A DNA stretch of 64,000 nucleotides from Sagittula sp. P11 (GTDB lineage Bacteria; Pseudomonadota; Alphaproteobacteria; Rhodobacterales; Rhodobacteraceae). Below the pieces are notes generated by a model that worked only from the letters and a program-made list of their open reading frames with translations, did not search any database and was not told the DNA's origin. Below are positions 28,225-37,850 of the stretch, piece by piece. The position numbers were made by a program, and so were the translations under genes. The number at the start of each line of letters is the position of its first letter. The stretch's first letter is position 1. The stretch is from assembly GCF_002814095.1 (NCBI RefSeq), contig NZ_CP021913.1:4098501-4162500 (forward strand). The letters are read 5' to 3'.

Positions 28225-30618
28225 ATGTCGAAGTGGATTGCGAGAATGGCAAAGGTCATTTCCGCGCAAGGCGCGCAAAATGATAAGAAAATTCAACGCC
28301 TGAGCGAGGTCGTTCAAGCCGTCTGCCTGTCTATGGCACTCGGGCTAGGCGCCGGGGCGGTCGCGGTCATTCCGCAGGCCGCCTATGCGCAGAGTTACGC
28401 CTTCAGCAGCGTTGACATTCAGGGCAACCAGCGCGTCGAGGCAGGGACCATCCTGTCCTACGCCGGGATTGCGCGGGGCCAGCAGGTTTCCGCCGGTCAG
28501 CTCAACGACGCCTACCAGCGTATCCTCGGCTCCGGCCTGTTCGAAAGCGTCGACCTGATCCCGCAGGGCAACACCCTCGTGATCCGCGTGGTCGAGTTCC
28601 CGACGGTCAACCGCATCGCCTTCGAAGGCAACCGCCGGATCAAGGACGAGGACCTCGCGCCGATCATCCAGAGCCAGACGCGCCGGGTCTTCAATCCCCG
28701 CGTGGCGGAGCAGGACGCGCAAGCGATTTCCGAGGCTTACGTGGTGCAGGGACGGATCGCCGCCCGTGTGTCGCCCAAGGTCATCCGCCGCAGCGAGAAC
28801 CGCGTCGACCTCGTGTTCGAGATCTTCGAAGGCGGCGTGTCCGAGGTCGAGCGCATCGGCTTCGTCGGCAACCAGGTCTATTCCGACCGTCGTCTGCGCC
28901 GTGTCGTCGAGACGAAGCAGGCCGGTCTCCTGCGCGCCCTCATCCGTAAGGACACCTTCATCGAGGACCGCGTGGAATTCGACCAGCAGCTGCTGCGCGA
29001 CTTCTACATGGCACGCGGTTACGTCGACTTCCGCATCACCGGCACCAACGCCGAGCTGGCGCGGGAGCGTGACGGCTTCTTCGTGACCTTCAACGTCGAG
29101 GAAGGCCAGCAATTCCGGGTCGGTGCCGTCACCGTCAACTCCGATCTGCCGGACGTCGACACCGAACTTTTCCAGCGGGCGGTGAAGCTGCGCTCGGGCG
29201 TGGTCTATTCGCCGATGCGCGTCGAGAGCGAGATCGCCCGGCTGGAACGGCTTGCTATCCGCGAAGGTCTGAACTTCGTCCGCGTCGATCCGCAGATCAG
29301 CCGCAACGACCGCGACCTGACGCTGGACGTGTCCTTCAACCTCGTGCGCGGCGACCGCATCTTCGTCGAGCGTATCGACATCGAAGGCAACACCACCACG
29401 ATGGACCGTGTCGTGCGCCGCCAGTTCGACACCGTCGAGGGCGACCCGTTCAACCCGCGCGCCATCCGGGAAAGTGCCGAACGCATCCGCGCGCTCGGCT
29501 TTTTCTCGAACGTGGACGTGGACGCGCGCGAAGGCTCCACCCCGCAGCAGGTCATCATCGACGTCGACGTCGAGGAACAGCCGACTGGCTCGCTGTCCTT
29601 CGGTGCGAACTACTCGTCGACCAACGGCTTCGGCGCGGCGATCTCCTTCTCGGAGCGCAACTTCCTCGGCCGCGGCCAGACTCTCGGGTTCACGATCAAC
29701 ACGGCTTCTTCGTCCAAGAGCTACGGCTTCAACTTCGTCGAACCGGCGGTGTTCGGCCAGGACCTCGCGTTCGGGCTCAACCTCAACTACTCGGAGACCG
29801 ACAAGCTTGGCGGCGACTACGACACCACGTCGGGCATCTTCCAGCCGTCGCTGTCCTTCCCGGTCTCGGACAACGGCCGTCTTTCCTTGCGCTACACCGC
29901 GAAGCTGACCGACGTCAGCAGTTCCGGCGCGATCGAGGGCGGTGTGATCGACGTCGAATCCGAGGAGGGCCAGCGCATCGACAGCTCGCTGGGCTACACC
30001 TACAGCTGGGACACGCGGCGCGCGGGCCTCGATCCGAAGAACACCTACCTGTTTGAATTCAGCCAGGACTTCGGCGGTGTCGGTGGCGACACCACCTTCG
30101 TCAAGACTGGCGTGAAGGCCATTGCCCAGACCAAGGTCATGTCCGAGGAAGTCACCCTCCGGGCCAGCATCGAGGGCGGCGCGCTCAACTACTCCAGCGG
30201 CGAAAGCCGCGTGACCGACCGGTTCCTGCTCAGCCCGAACCTGATGCGCGGTTTCGATTATGGCGGCATCGGCCCGCGGGAACTGGACGCGCAGGGCAAC
30301 AGCGACGCACTGGGCGGCAACTTCTACGCGGTGGCCAAGTTCGAAGCGGAATTCCCCATCGGTCTGCCGGAGGAATACGGCATCTCGGGCGGCCTGTTCT
30401 ACGACATCGGCTCCGTCTGGGGCGTGAACGACGAGAACAGCAACGTCGCGGGCGGCAGCATCGTTTCGGCGGACTTCGATCCCCGGCACGTGGTCGGCTT
30501 CTCGATCTTCTGGGACTCCGCGCTTGGTCCGCTCCGGCTCGACTTCTCCGAACCGATCAAGAAGGCGAAGTACGACGAAGAGAAGAACTTCAACCTGACC
30601 ATTTCCACCGAATTCTGA
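28225..30618 (+). CDS. bamA: Outer-membrane protein assembly factor BamA
   Basis: BamA is the Omp85 core of the machine that folds beta-barrel proteins into the outer membrane. After a basic N-terminus and a signal peptide (cleavage near AAYAQ) there are five POTRA domains (about residues 55-450, e.g. SSVDIQGNQRVEAGTIL, IDIEGNTTTMDRVVRRQF). A C-terminal 16-strand barrel follows, with the conserved VRGF-like loop motif as LMRGFDYGGIGPRE and a C-terminal F (ISTEF). The length is about 797 residues. The start is uncertain: ATG 28225, ATG 28246 and GTG 28210 are all in frame, none with a strong site. Skp follows 4 bases later. Confidence 0.95.
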   Translation: MSKWIARMAKVISAQGAQNDKKIQRLSEVVQAVCLSMALGLGAGAVAVIPQAAYAQSYAFSSVDIQGNQRVEAGTILSYAGIARGQQVSAGQLNDAYQRILGSGLFESVDLIPQGNTLVIRVVEFPTVNRIAFEGNRRIKDEDLAPIIQSQTRRVFNPRVAEQDAQAISEAYVVQGRIAARVSPKVIRRSENRVDLVFEIFEGGVSEVERIGFVGNQVYSDRRLRRVVETKQAGLLRALIRKDTFIEDRVEFDQQLLRDFYMARGYVDFRITGTNAELARERDGFFVTFNVEEGQQFRVGAVTVNSDLPDVDTELFQRAVKLRSGVVYSPMRVESEIARLERLAIREGLNFVRVDPQISRNDRDLTLDVSFNLVRGDRIFVERIDIEGNTTTMDRVVRRQFDTVEGDPFNPRAIRESAERIRALGFFSNVDVDAREGSTPQQVIIDVDVEEQPTGSLSFGANYSSTNGFGAAISFSERNFLGRGQTLGFTINTASSSKSYGFNFVEPAVFGQDLAFGLNLNYSETDKLGGDYDTTSGIFQPSLSFPVSDNGRLSLRYTAKLTDVSSSGAIEGGVIDVESEEGQRIDSSLGYTYSWDTRRAGLDPKNTYLFEFSQDFGGVGGDTTFVKTGVKAIAQTKVMSEEVTLRASIEGGALNYSSGESRVTDRFLLSPNLMRGFDYGGIGPRELDAQGNSDALGGNFYAVAKFEAEFPIGLPEEYGISGGLFYDIGSVWGVNDENSNVAGGSIVSADFDPRHVVGFSIFWDSALGPLRLDFSEPIKKAKYDEEKNFNLTISTEF

Positions 30619-30622
30619 TCCC

Positions 30623-31252
30623 GTGGTCCGGCTCGTTCACTGGCTGCTTGTCCTGACGCTCTGCGTCGGGGCGGCGTCCGCGGGCCGGGCGCAGGACGGG
30701 GTGGAAAGCCCGGTGCTGGTGATCGACTTCGAACGCGCCTTTGCTGAGAGCGCCTTCGGCCGGCGGCTGAACGAAGAGGTGGAGCGCGAGGGCAATGCCA
30801 TCGTCGCCGAGAACCGCCGGATCGAGGCGGAACTGACCGCCGAGGAACTGCGCCTGACGGAACAGCGCGCCACCATGGCGCCGGATCAGTTCCGCGCGCT
30901 GGCCGATGCCTTCGACCAGAAAGTGCAGCGCCTGCGGGCCGAGCAGGACGCCAAGGCGGAGGCGCTGGGGTCGCGTGGCGAGGAGAGCCGGATAGAATTC
31001 CTGCAGGCCGCGCGTCCGGTTCTCGAAGGGCTGATGCGCGAAACCGGCGCTGCGGTGATCCTCGAACGGCGCTCGGTTCTGGTGGCGGTGGATTCCGTCG
31101 ACATCACCGACCGGGCGATTGCGCGGATCGACGCGCAGGTGGACCCGGAGCCTGCCGAAACCCCCGAGGCGCCCGACCAGTCCCAGCCCCAGTCTCCGGC
31201 ACCGCAGGACGATGCCGTCCCGTCAGACGGCACGGCCCCCGCCCAGCCCTGA
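30623..31252 (+). CDS. OmpH/Skp family periplasmic chaperone
   Basis: A Skp-like chaperone that holds unfolded outer-membrane proteins for BamA. The 209 residues contain a signal peptide (LVHWLLVLTLCVGAASAGRAQ) and a coiled-coil body (about residues 45-120) typical of OmpH. A Pro/Gln-rich C-terminal tail of about 40 residues follows, which E. coli Skp does not have. The start is GTG 30623, four bases after the bamA stop. The bamA-skp-fabZ-lpxA order supports the assignment despite weak sequence conservation in this family. Confidence 0.9.
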   Translation: MVRLVHWLLVLTLCVGAASAGRAQDGVESPVLVIDFERAFAESAFGRRLNEEVEREGNAIVAENRRIEAELTAEELRLTEQRATMAPDQFRALADAFDQKVQRLRAEQDAKAEALGSRGEESRIEFLQAARPVLEGLMRETGAAVILERRSVLVAVDSVDITDRAIARIDAQVDPEPAETPEAPDQSQPQSPAPQDDAVPSDGTAPAQP

Positions 31253-31337
31253 CACAGCCGCCCGAGGCCCGCGCTTGCCCAGACGGGCGCGGCTTGCTAG
31301 GGACGCTGGCAAGAGATCAACGTGAAGGCCAGACCAG

Positions 31338-31796
31338 ATGAGCGACCTGAAATCCGCAGACATCCAGCTGATCCAGCGGATCATCCCCCACCGCTACCCG
31401 TTCCTGCTGGTGGACCGCGTGGTCGACATCGACGGCACGCAAAGCGCCACCGGCATCAAGAACGTGACGATGAACGAACCGCATTTCCAAGGCCACTTCC
31501 CCGGTCTGCCGATCATGCCCGGCGTGACCATCGTGGAGGCCATGGCCCAGACGGCGGCGGTCATGGTGGGCACCACGCTCGACATGGCCGACAAGGAGAT
31601 GAAGGTCTATTTCATGTCCATCGACAAGTGCAAGTTCCGCCGCAAGGTTGTGCCCGGCGACCAGCTCCGGATGAAGCTGACAACGCTGCGCGGGAAGCCC
31701 GGCGGTAAGGTCTGGAAGTTCGGCGGCGTGGCCGAGGTGGATGGCGAAATGGCCGCCGAGGCTGAATTCACCGCCATGATGGACCTCCCGTCGTGA
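31338..31796 (+). CDS. fabZ: 3-hydroxyacyl-ACP dehydratase FabZ
   Basis: FabZ dehydrates 3-hydroxyacyl-ACP in fatty acid elongation and so influences the supply for lipid A. The 152-residue hot-dog-fold protein has the catalytic [11 protein letters not shown] (27-37, His) and the [18 protein letters not shown] block (50-67) with the active-site Glu further on in VEAMAQTA. It ends in a 4-base overlap with lpxA, a standard arrangement that couples the two. Confidence 0.96.
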   Translation: MSDLKSADIQLIQRIIPHRYPFLLVDRVVDIDGTQSATGIKNVTMNEPHFQGHFPGLPIMPGVTIVEAMAQTAAVMVGTTLDMADKEMKVYFMSIDKCKFRRKVVPGDQLRMKLTTLRGKPGGKVWKFGGVAEVDGEMAAEAEFTAMMDLPS

Positions 31797-32578
31797 GCGC
31801 CTCCATCCATCCGTCGGCCGTGGTCGAAGAGGGCGCCCGCATCGGCGAAGGCGTCATCGTCGGCCCGTTCTGCCACATCGGGCCCGAGGTCGTCCTGCAC
31901 GACCGGGTCGAGCTGAAGAGCCACGTGGTCGTCACCGGCGCAACGGAGATCGGTGAGGAGACAGCGGTCTTCTCCTTCGCGGTGATCGGCGAGATCCCGC
32001 AGGACCTGAAGTTCAAGGGCGAGAAGACGCGGCTGGTGATCGGCAAGCGCAACCGTATCCGCGAGCATGTCACCATGAACACCGGCACCGAGGGCGGTGG
32101 CGGCGTGACCCGCGTCGGGGATGACGGGTTGTTCATGGCGGGCTGCCACGTGGCGCATGACGTCCAGGTGGGCGACCGGGTCATCATCGTCAACAATGCC
32201 GCGCTTGCGGGGCACTGTGTCATCGAGGACGACGTCATCATCGGTGGCCTGTCGGGCGTGCACCAGTGGGTGCGCATCGGCCGGGGCGCCATCATCGGGG
32301 CCGTGACCATGGTGACGAACGACGTGATCCCCTACGGCCTCGTGCAGGCGCCGCGGGGCAAGCTGGACGGGTTGAACCTCGTCGGACTGAAACGCCGTGG
32401 CGTCAAACGCGACGACATCACCGCGCTGCGCGCCGCTTTCCAGATGCTGGCACAGGGCGAGGGCGCCTTCCAGGACCGCGCAAGGCGGCTCGGGGACGAG
32501 ACGTCCAGCCAGTATGTCAAGGAAATCGTTGCGTTTATCTTGGGCGACAGCGACCGGTCGTTCCTGACCCCGGGGTGA
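31793..32578 (+). CDS. lpxA: UDP-N-acetylglucosamine acyltransferase
   Basis: First enzyme of lipid A synthesis: moves a 3-hydroxyacyl chain from ACP to UDP-GlcNAc. The 261-residue protein has a left-handed beta-helix of hexapeptide repeats (e.g. [20 protein letters not shown]), then the catalytic His block [17 protein letters not shown]...HVAHD (read as separate blocks) and a C-terminal helical domain. The start is GTG 31793, inside the fabZ stop region. Acyl-chain length preference cannot be read with confidence. Confidence 0.96.
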   Translation: MSASIHPSAVVEEGARIGEGVIVGPFCHIGPEVVLHDRVELKSHVVVTGATEIGEETAVFSFAVIGEIPQDLKFKGEKTRLVIGKRNRIREHVTMNTGTEGGGGVTRVGDDGLFMAGCHVAHDVQVGDRVIIVNNAALAGHCVIEDDVIIGGLSGVHQWVRIGRGAIIGAVTMVTNDVIPYGLVQAPRGKLDGLNLVGLKRRGVKRDDITALRAAFQMLAQGEGAFQDRARRLGDETSSQYVKEIVAFILGDSDRSFLTPG

Positions 32579-32582
32579 CGCC

Positions 32583-33359
32583 ATGCTGGCGCTGATCGCC
32601 GGAAAAGGCGCCTTGCCCGGGGCAGTGGCCGCGGCGCACGGCGGGCCGGTGCGCGTCTGTGCATTGGAACACTGCCCGCCTGACCTGCCCGTAGACCGGA
32701 CCTTCCGACTGGAGACGCTGGGAAGCCTGCTGCGCTGGCTGCGGCGGCAGGGGGTGACGGAGGTCTGCCTTTGCGGGTCGGTCACGCGGCCGCCTGTGTC
32801 GCTGGCGCGGGTGGATCTGCGGACGTGGCCGCTTGTGCCGCGCGTGCTGCGTGCGCTGCGGCGTGGCGACGATGGGGCTTTGCGCATCTTCATCGCGATC
32901 TTCGAGGCGTCGGGCTTCCGCGTCGTGGCCGCGCATGAGGCGGCGCCGGCGCTGTTGCCGCCTGTCGGCGCGTGGGGGCAAATCCCTGAGGGCGCTGCCG
33001 AACTGGCCCGACTGGGCGACGCCGTGAGCGAACGGCAGGCGGCGGAAGACCTGGGCCAGGCCTGCGTGCTGCGAGACGGAATTGTCCTTCAACGCGAAGG
33101 GGTTGAGGGGACGGACGCGATGCTTCAGGCGCTGACGGATGCGGAGGGCGGCGTGCTCTACAAGGCGCCGAAGCCCGGGCAGGACCGGCGGGCCGATCTG
33201 CCGGTGATCGGGCCGGAGACGGTGCGGCGGGCGGCGGCGGCGGGGCTGTCGGGGATCGTGATCGAGGCGCAGGGGGTCATGGTGCTGGAGCAGTCGCTTG
33301 TCAGGGCGCTGATCGAGGAGACAGGCCTGTTTCTCTGGGTTCGGGAAAGGGGCGCCTGA
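32583..33359 (+). CDS. lpxI: UDP-2,3-diacylglucosamine diphosphatase LpxI
   Basis: LpxI (DUF1009 family) hydrolyses UDP-2,3-diacylglucosamine to lipid X and UMP. It is the alphaproteobacterial replacement for LpxH. The 258 residues start with LALIAGKGALPGAVA, the family's N-terminal block. The C-terminal half has LYKAPKPGQDRRADLPVIGPETV, read in two blocks, and SGIVIEAQGVMVLEQ, the conserved end. It lies between lpxA (4-base gap) and lpxB (1-base overlap), exactly where the pathway predicts. Confidence 0.95.
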   Translation: MLALIAGKGALPGAVAAAHGGPVRVCALEHCPPDLPVDRTFRLETLGSLLRWLRRQGVTEVCLCGSVTRPPVSLARVDLRTWPLVPRVLRALRRGDDGALRIFIAIFEASGFRVVAAHEAAPALLPPVGAWGQIPEGAAELARLGDAVSERQAAEDLGQACVLRDGIVLQREGVEGTDAMLQALTDAEGGVLYKAPKPGQDRRADLPVIGPETVRRAAAAGLSGIVIEAQGVMVLEQSLVRALIEETGLFLWVRERGA

Positions 33360-34483
33360 TGCGGGTTTTCGTTACGGCCGGGGAGGCCTCCGGCGACAAG
33401 CTGGGCGCGGCTTTCATGAAGGGTTTCAGGCAGTTGTGCCCCGATGTGGAGTTCCGCGGCATCGGCGGGCCATTGATGGAGGCCGAAGGGCTGGAGAGCC
33501 TTTTCCCGATGGACGAAATCTCGATCATGGGGATTTCGGAAATCCTGAAGGAATACAGGCATTTGAAGGCGCGTATTCGCGAAACCGCAGAGGCGGTCTT
33601 GGACTGGCGGCCGGACGTGCTGGTGACCATCGACCTGCCGGAGTTTTCGCTGCGCGTGAACCGGCTGGTGAAAAAAGCTGCGCCGGATCAAAGGGTTGTG
33701 CACTATGTTGCCCCCACGGTCTGGGCGTGGCGGCCGGGGCGCGCGAAGAAGATGGTCGGCGTGGTCGACCAGGTGCTGGCCCTGCTGCCGTTCGAGCCGC
33801 CCTATATGCAAGCCGTTGGAATCGCATGCGATTTCGTCGGACACCCGGTGGTCATGGAGCCTGTTGCCACGGCGGAGGAGGCGGCGGCATGGAAGGGCGA
33901 CAGCGGCGACAAGGTGGTGCTGGTGCTGCCGGGGTCGCGGCGGTCCGAGGTGGCGCGATTGTTGCCGGTTTTTCAAGAGGTTGTGGAACGTATCGCGCGG
34001 CCCGGCCTGCGGTTTGTGCTGCCTGCCGGTCGGCAGGTCGTGGGGCCGGTGAAAGAGGCGGTAGCCGGCTGGAAGGTTCCGGTGGAAGTCATTGATCCGG
34101 AGGGAAATTCCGCGGAGAAACTGGCGGCGTTCCGGGCGGCGGACGTGGCCTTGGCGGCCTCCGGCACGGTGTCGCTGGAGCTGGCGGCCAATGCGACGCC
34201 CATGGTGATCGCCTATGATATGTCGTGGCTCAGCCGCCAGATCATCGGGCGGATGCTGCTGGTGGATACCGTGACGCTGGTCAACCTTGTGAGCGAGACG
34301 CGGGATATCCCTGAATTCATTGGAAAAAACTGCAAGCCTGAAGCGATAGCCAAGGCCGTGCTCGACGTACTGGAGGCGCCGGACAGACAGCTTCGGGCGA
34401 TGGATCTGACCATGGAACGGCTGGGTCGCGACGGCGAGGAGCCGGGGTTAAGGGCGGCGCGTGCCGTGCTTAACGGACTGTGA
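33359..34483 (+). CDS. lpxB: Lipid-A-disaccharide synthase
   Basis: LpxB joins UDP-diacylglucosamine and lipid X into the lipid A disaccharide, on the cytoplasmic face of the inner membrane. The 374 residues are of the GT19 family: VTAGEASGDKLGAAF at 5-19, MGISEILKEYRHLK, VHYVAPTVWAWRPGRAKK, LPGSRRSEVARLLPVF, and the C-terminal YDMSWLSRQIIGRMLL. It overlaps lpxI by one base. It is the last gene of the lipid A set; the 391 bases after it hold no gene. Confidence 0.96.
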   Translation: MRVFVTAGEASGDKLGAAFMKGFRQLCPDVEFRGIGGPLMEAEGLESLFPMDEISIMGISEILKEYRHLKARIRETAEAVLDWRPDVLVTIDLPEFSLRVNRLVKKAAPDQRVVHYVAPTVWAWRPGRAKKMVGVVDQVLALLPFEPPYMQAVGIACDFVGHPVVMEPVATAEEAAAWKGDSGDKVVLVLPGSRRSEVARLLPVFQEVVERIARPGLRFVLPAGRQVVGPVKEAVAGWKVPVEVIDPEGNSAEKLAAFRAADVALAASGTVSLELAANATPMVIAYDMSWLSRQIIGRMLLVDTVTLVNLVSETRDIPEFIGKNCKPEAIAKAVLDVLEAPDRQLRAMDLTMERLGRDGEEPGLRAARAVLNGL

Positions 34484-34874
34484 ATTAACAGGATCGGGCC
34501 GTTCCTTGAGCGACCGCACGATGGTTAACGCACCGCGCGCCTACAGAATCTGGGGGTGCCGACGCACGGGCCACATAGGTAAACGAATGGTAAACCGCCG
34601 TTCCGGGCAGGTTTAACGGTTTTGAAAGGGGTGAACCGGCCGGTTCGACCCCTCCAACCGGCCGGTTGTTAACACTTGCGATTTCAACGCCTTGTTAAGG
34701 TTAACGCTTTGCCGGACGGCACGCTCTGGTCGGGTGGCAGGAGGCCTCCGAACCGACGGCTGTGCCGCCCGGTGGACGCGTGTTTCAAAGCTCAGGCAGC
34801 GCACCGTTCACGGGTCAGGGACGGCGCGGGCGCATGCTGGCCGACACGCGGATGCGTGCCACAGCCTCCGTCCC
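34484..34874. other. Gene-free convergent interval with promoter-like and palindromic sequence
   Basis: No credible coding frame. The flanking genes lpxB (plus) and the small kinase (minus) both end here, so neither needs a promoter in it, yet the first 220 bases are unusual. There are TTAA sites at 34485, 34525, 34613, 34669, 34695 and 34701, the last two separated by only GG, and a pair of 12-base palindromes. The rest (34705-34874) is ordinary G+C-rich sequence with no frame I trust. No hairpin followed by a T-run was found. Confidence 0.6.
34633..34668. promoter_or_regulatory. Two tandem palindromes (AACCGGCCGGTT) 22 bases apart
   Basis: GAACCGGCCGGTTC (34633-34646) and CAACCGGCCGGTTG (34655-34668) share the perfect 12-base palindrome AACCGGCCGGTT. 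Each extends to 14 symmetric bases, and the centres are 22 bases apart, about two helical turns. This looks like a double operator for a dimeric regulator, but it does not lie upstream of any gene I can see. Confidence 0.55.
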
Positions 34875-35363
34875 TCAGTGGTGCAGGACGATGTTGAACC
34901 CCTCGTTCGGAGAGGGCGGCACGAAGTGGCTGGAGATTTGCCGGAACTGTTCGTCGGTGACCGCGAAGGGATGATCGCCCTGCGCGTTGCGGGCGTGCAG
35001 GCGCGCCAGACAAACCTGGTCGGGCACATCGAGGACATGCAGGACATGAGAGGCGCCCGCCTGTTCGAAGATGCCGCGCATCCAGTTGCGGGCGTCCACG
35101 GTGTTCGCCTGAAAGTCCAGAACGACGGACACACCCGCCTGCAGCACCGACGCGATGTGCGGCGCCATGACCTTGTGAAGCTTCGCCGTGCATCGGACGT
35201 AATCGGCGATGGAGGTCATCTCGTCACCGAAGAGCGCCTTCAGCCAGTCGTCCTCTGCGATGACGATGGTGGCCGGTTCCTGCCCGAGGGTGGCGGTCAG
35301 CGTCGATTTGCCGGAGGCGATCTTGCCGCAGATCATGTGCAGGGTGGGTGTCTGTTGGGTCAT
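34875..35363 (-). CDS. AAA-type ATP-binding protein / small P-loop kinase
   Basis: A 162-residue P-loop protein with Walker A CGKIASGKST at residues 12-21 and an acidic strand (VVLDFQAN near 80-87) in the Walker B-like position. The size and layout resemble the AAA_33/zeta-toxin-like small kinases that phosphorylate small molecules. The segment IAEDDWLKALFG is where relatives bind substrate. Nothing shows it to be a toxin: no antitoxin gene is adjacent. Substrate unknown. It lies alone between the lpxB-side gap and the tkt terminator. Confidence 0.75.
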   Translation of the reverse strand: MTQQTPTLHMICGKIASGKSTLTATLGQEPATIVIAEDDWLKALFGDEMTSIADYVRCTAKLHKVMAPHIASVLQAGVSVVLDFQANTVDARNWMRGIFEQAGASHVLHVLDVPDQVCLARLHARNAQGDHPFAVTDEQFRQISSHFVPPSPNEGFNIVLHH

Positions 35364-35472
35364 GGGGTCTTCCGGGGCGGTTCATCGGGTCGTGCGGGGG
35401 GTGTCGGTGACGACACATGCGACGTGACCGGACGGAATGCAACAGGGGGAGGCGTTTGTGGCGCGGACAGGA

Positions 35473-35504
35473 AAAGGCCCCCGCCGGGCGTGGCGGGGGC
35501 CTTT
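35473..35504. terminator. Bidirectional terminator downstream of tkt
   Basis: AAAGGCCCCCGCC (35473-35485) pairs with GGCGGGGGCCTTT (35492-35504), a 13-pair stem. On the minus strand it ends in TTTTC, serving tkt. Confidence 0.9.
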
Positions 35505-35506
35505 CT

Positions 35507-35551
35507 GGTTGGTGCGTTGATAAGGTTGGTGCGTTGATAACGCACCCTACG
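35507..35551. repeat. Tandem 17-base repeat running into a palindromic element
   Basis: GGTTGGTGCGTTGATAA occurs twice in perfect tandem (35507-35523, 35524-35540). The second copy runs into a hairpin, GGTGCGTT-GAT-AACGCACC (35528-35546), followed by CTACGG. The ending CACCCTACGG is shared with the hairpin at 39131-39170, suggesting a dispersed palindromic element. Confidence 0.7.
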
Positions 35552-35560
35552 GTGGTGCCT

Positions 35561-37576
35561 TTACAGCAGGCCCTTGGCCGCTTCGGCCACCGCCTCGGGG
35601 GTGATGCCGAACTTCTCGTAGAGCGTCTCGTAGGGGGCGGAGGCGCCGAAGCCGGTCATGCCGACGAAGGCGCCCTTGTCGCGCTTGCCGCGCTCGGAGA
35701 ACAGCCACTTGTCCCAGCCGAAGCCCACGGCGGCCTCGACCGCGACGCGCACCGGACCTGCGGGCAGGACCTTGCGGCGGTAGGCCTCGTCCTGCGCCTC
35801 GAACAGTTCCCAGCAGGGCATGGAGACGACGCGGGTGCCGATGCCCTCGGCCTGCAGCGCGTCGCGGGCAGCCATGGCGATGGCGACCTCGGAGCCGGTG
35901 GCCATCAGGATGACCTGGCGCTTGCCCTCGGCGTCGGCCAGCACGTAGGCGCCTTTCTCCGACAGGTTGGCGGTCTTGTGCTCGGTCCGGACGGTGGGCA
36001 GGTTCTGGCGGGTCAGCGACAGCACGGAGGGCGTCGCCTTCTGCGTCAGGGCGATTTCCCAGGCCTCGGCGGTTTCCACCGCGTCGGCGGGGCGGAAGAC
36101 CAGCGTGTTCGGCGTGGCGCGGGAAATGGCCAGATGCTCGACCGGCTGGTGGGTCGGGCCGTCTTCACCGAGGCCGATGGAATCGTGGGTCATCACGAAG
36201 ATGGTCGGGGTCTTCATCAGCGCGGCGAGGCGCATGGCCGGCCGGGCGTAGTCGGTGAAGGCCATGAAGGTGCCGCCGTAGGGACGCAGGCCGCCGTGCA
36301 GGCCGATGCCGTTCATCGCCGAGGACATGCCGTGTTCCCGGATGCCCCAGTAGACGTAGCGGCCCTTGCGGTTGTCGGTGTCGAACTTGCCGAGATCGCC
36401 GGTCAGCGTGTTGTTGGAGCCGGTGAGGTCCGCCGAGCCGCCGATGGTTTCCGGCATGATCGGGTTGATGACCTCGAGCGCCATCTCGGACGCCTTGCGG
36501 GTGGCGACCTTGGGCTGGGTTTCGGAGATCTGCTTCTTCAGCGCCTTGATGGTGGCGGAGAGCTTCTTCGGCGCGTCGCCGGCGATGACGCGGGCGAATT
36601 CCTTCTGGCGGGAGTCGGAGGCGGCGGCGAGGCGCGCTTCCCATTCCGTGCGGTCGGCGGCACCGCGGGCGCCGGTGGATTCCCACCAGGATTTCACCTC
36701 GGCGGGCACTTCGAACGGGCCGGTGTGCCAGCCCCAGGCTTCCTTGGCGGCGATGTTCTGTTCGTTGTTGGTCAGCGCGCCGTGGCCCTTGGAGGTGTCC
36801 TGCGCGGCGTGGCCGAGGGCGATGTGCGTCTTGCAGGCGATCATCGAGGGCTGGTCGGAGGCCTTGGCGGCGGTGATCGCGGCGTCAATGGCGGCGGGAT
36901 CGTGGCCGTCGATCTCCTGCACGTGCCAGCCGGCGGACTTGAAGCGCGCCACCTGGTCGGTGCGGTCCGAGAGCGAGACCTTGCCGTCGATGGTGATGTC
37001 GTTGTTGTCCCAGAAGACGACGAGCTTCGACAGGGCGTAGCGGCCGGCGAGGGTGATCGCCTCCTGGCTGACGCCTTCCATCAGGCAGCCGTCACCTGCG
37101 ATGACATAGGTGTGGTGGTCGACCAGCTTCTTGCCGAAGCGGGCGCGGAGCATCTCCTCGGCCATGGCGAAACCGACGGAGTTGGCGATGCCTTGGCCGA
37201 GCGGGCCGGTGGTGGTCTCGACCGCCTTCAGAAGGAAGTTCTCCGGGTGGCCGGCGGTCTTGGCGCCCCACTGACGGAAGTTCTGGAGCTGGTCGAGCGT
37301 GACCTCCGGATCGCCGCAGAGGTAGAGCAGCGAGTAGATCAGCATGGAGCCGTGACCGGCGGACAGGATGAAGCGGTCGCGGTCGGGCCACTCGGGGTTG
37401 GCGGCATCGAACTTCAGGTGGTTGCCGAAGAGCACGGTGGCGACGTCGGCCATGCCGATGGGCATGCCGGAGTGGCCGGAGTTGGCGTTGGCCACACCGT
37501 CGAGGGCCAGCGCGCGGATCGCGGTTGCGCGCATCCAGTGGTCGGGATTGGCGTTGCGAAGCTCTGAAATGTCCAC
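35561..37576 (-). CDS. tkt: Transketolase
   Basis: Transketolase moves two-carbon units between sugar phosphates in the pentose phosphate (and Calvin) pathways, using thiamine diphosphate. The 671-residue enzyme has the cofactor motif GDGCLMEG...FWDNN (start near residue 155), the N-terminal [11 protein letters not shown] block, and the pyrimidine-domain segment [14 protein letters not shown]. The start is GTG 37576 ([11 protein letters not shown]), with AAGG upstream; a much longer open frame before it crosses the divergent coiled-coil gene and has no transketolase features. It is divergent from the zapA pair. Confidence 0.95.
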   Translation of the reverse strand: MDISELRNANPDHWMRATAIRALALDGVANANSGHSGMPIGMADVATVLFGNHLKFDAANPEWPDRDRFILSAGHGSMLIYSLLYLCGDPEVTLDQLQNFRQWGAKTAGHPENFLLKAVETTTGPLGQGIANSVGFAMAEEMLRARFGKKLVDHHTYVIAGDGCLMEGVSQEAITLAGRYALSKLVVFWDNNDITIDGKVSLSDRTDQVARFKSAGWHVQEIDGHDPAAIDAAITAAKASDQPSMIACKTHIALGHAAQDTSKGHGALTNNEQNIAAKEAWGWHTGPFEVPAEVKSWWESTGARGAADRTEWEARLAAASDSRQKEFARVIAGDAPKKLSATIKALKKQISETQPKVATRKASEMALEVINPIMPETIGGSADLTGSNNTLTGDLGKFDTDNRKGRYVYWGIREHGMSSAMNGIGLHGGLRPYGGTFMAFTDYARPAMRLAALMKTPTIFVMTHDSIGLGEDGPTHQPVEHLAISRATPNTLVFRPADAVETAEAWEIALTQKATPSVLSLTRQNLPTVRTEHKTANLSEKGAYVLADAEGKRQVILMATGSEVAIAMAARDALQAEGIGTRVVSMPCWELFEAQDEAYRRKVLPAGPVRVAVEAAVGFGWDKWLFSERGKRDKGAFVGMTGFGASAPYETLYEKFGITPEAVAEAAKGLL

Positions 37577-37850
37577 CGTGAGGTTCCTTGCGTTGCAGCG
37601 TTTCGCGCTGAATAGCAGCCGCGGGGCAAATGGCAAGGTCGCGGCCCGGCAGGCCGCGGGCAGGCGGATGAAAACCGCCGTCCAAGTGCTTGGGAAGGCG
37701 TTGGTAAACAGGGGGGCGCATTTTCCTTTTGCGCTTGCTAGACTTCCTCCAAAGGGTCGAGGGGCGATTCGCGATGCGGTTGTCCCGGCACAAGACCCGA
37801 AAGACGGGACGGCCCGGCATACGGGCGAGGAAACGGGGGCGAGAGGGCAG

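Noticed and set aside
34505-34700. Chromosome dimer resolution site (dif) in the gap after lpxB
   Set aside because: The TTAA-rich stretch suggested it, but no 28-base sequence with the two XerC/XerD arms could be matched.
34875-35363. Zeta-type toxin of a toxin-antitoxin pair
   Set aside because: The P-loop and size are compatible, but there is no antitoxin-like gene on either side.
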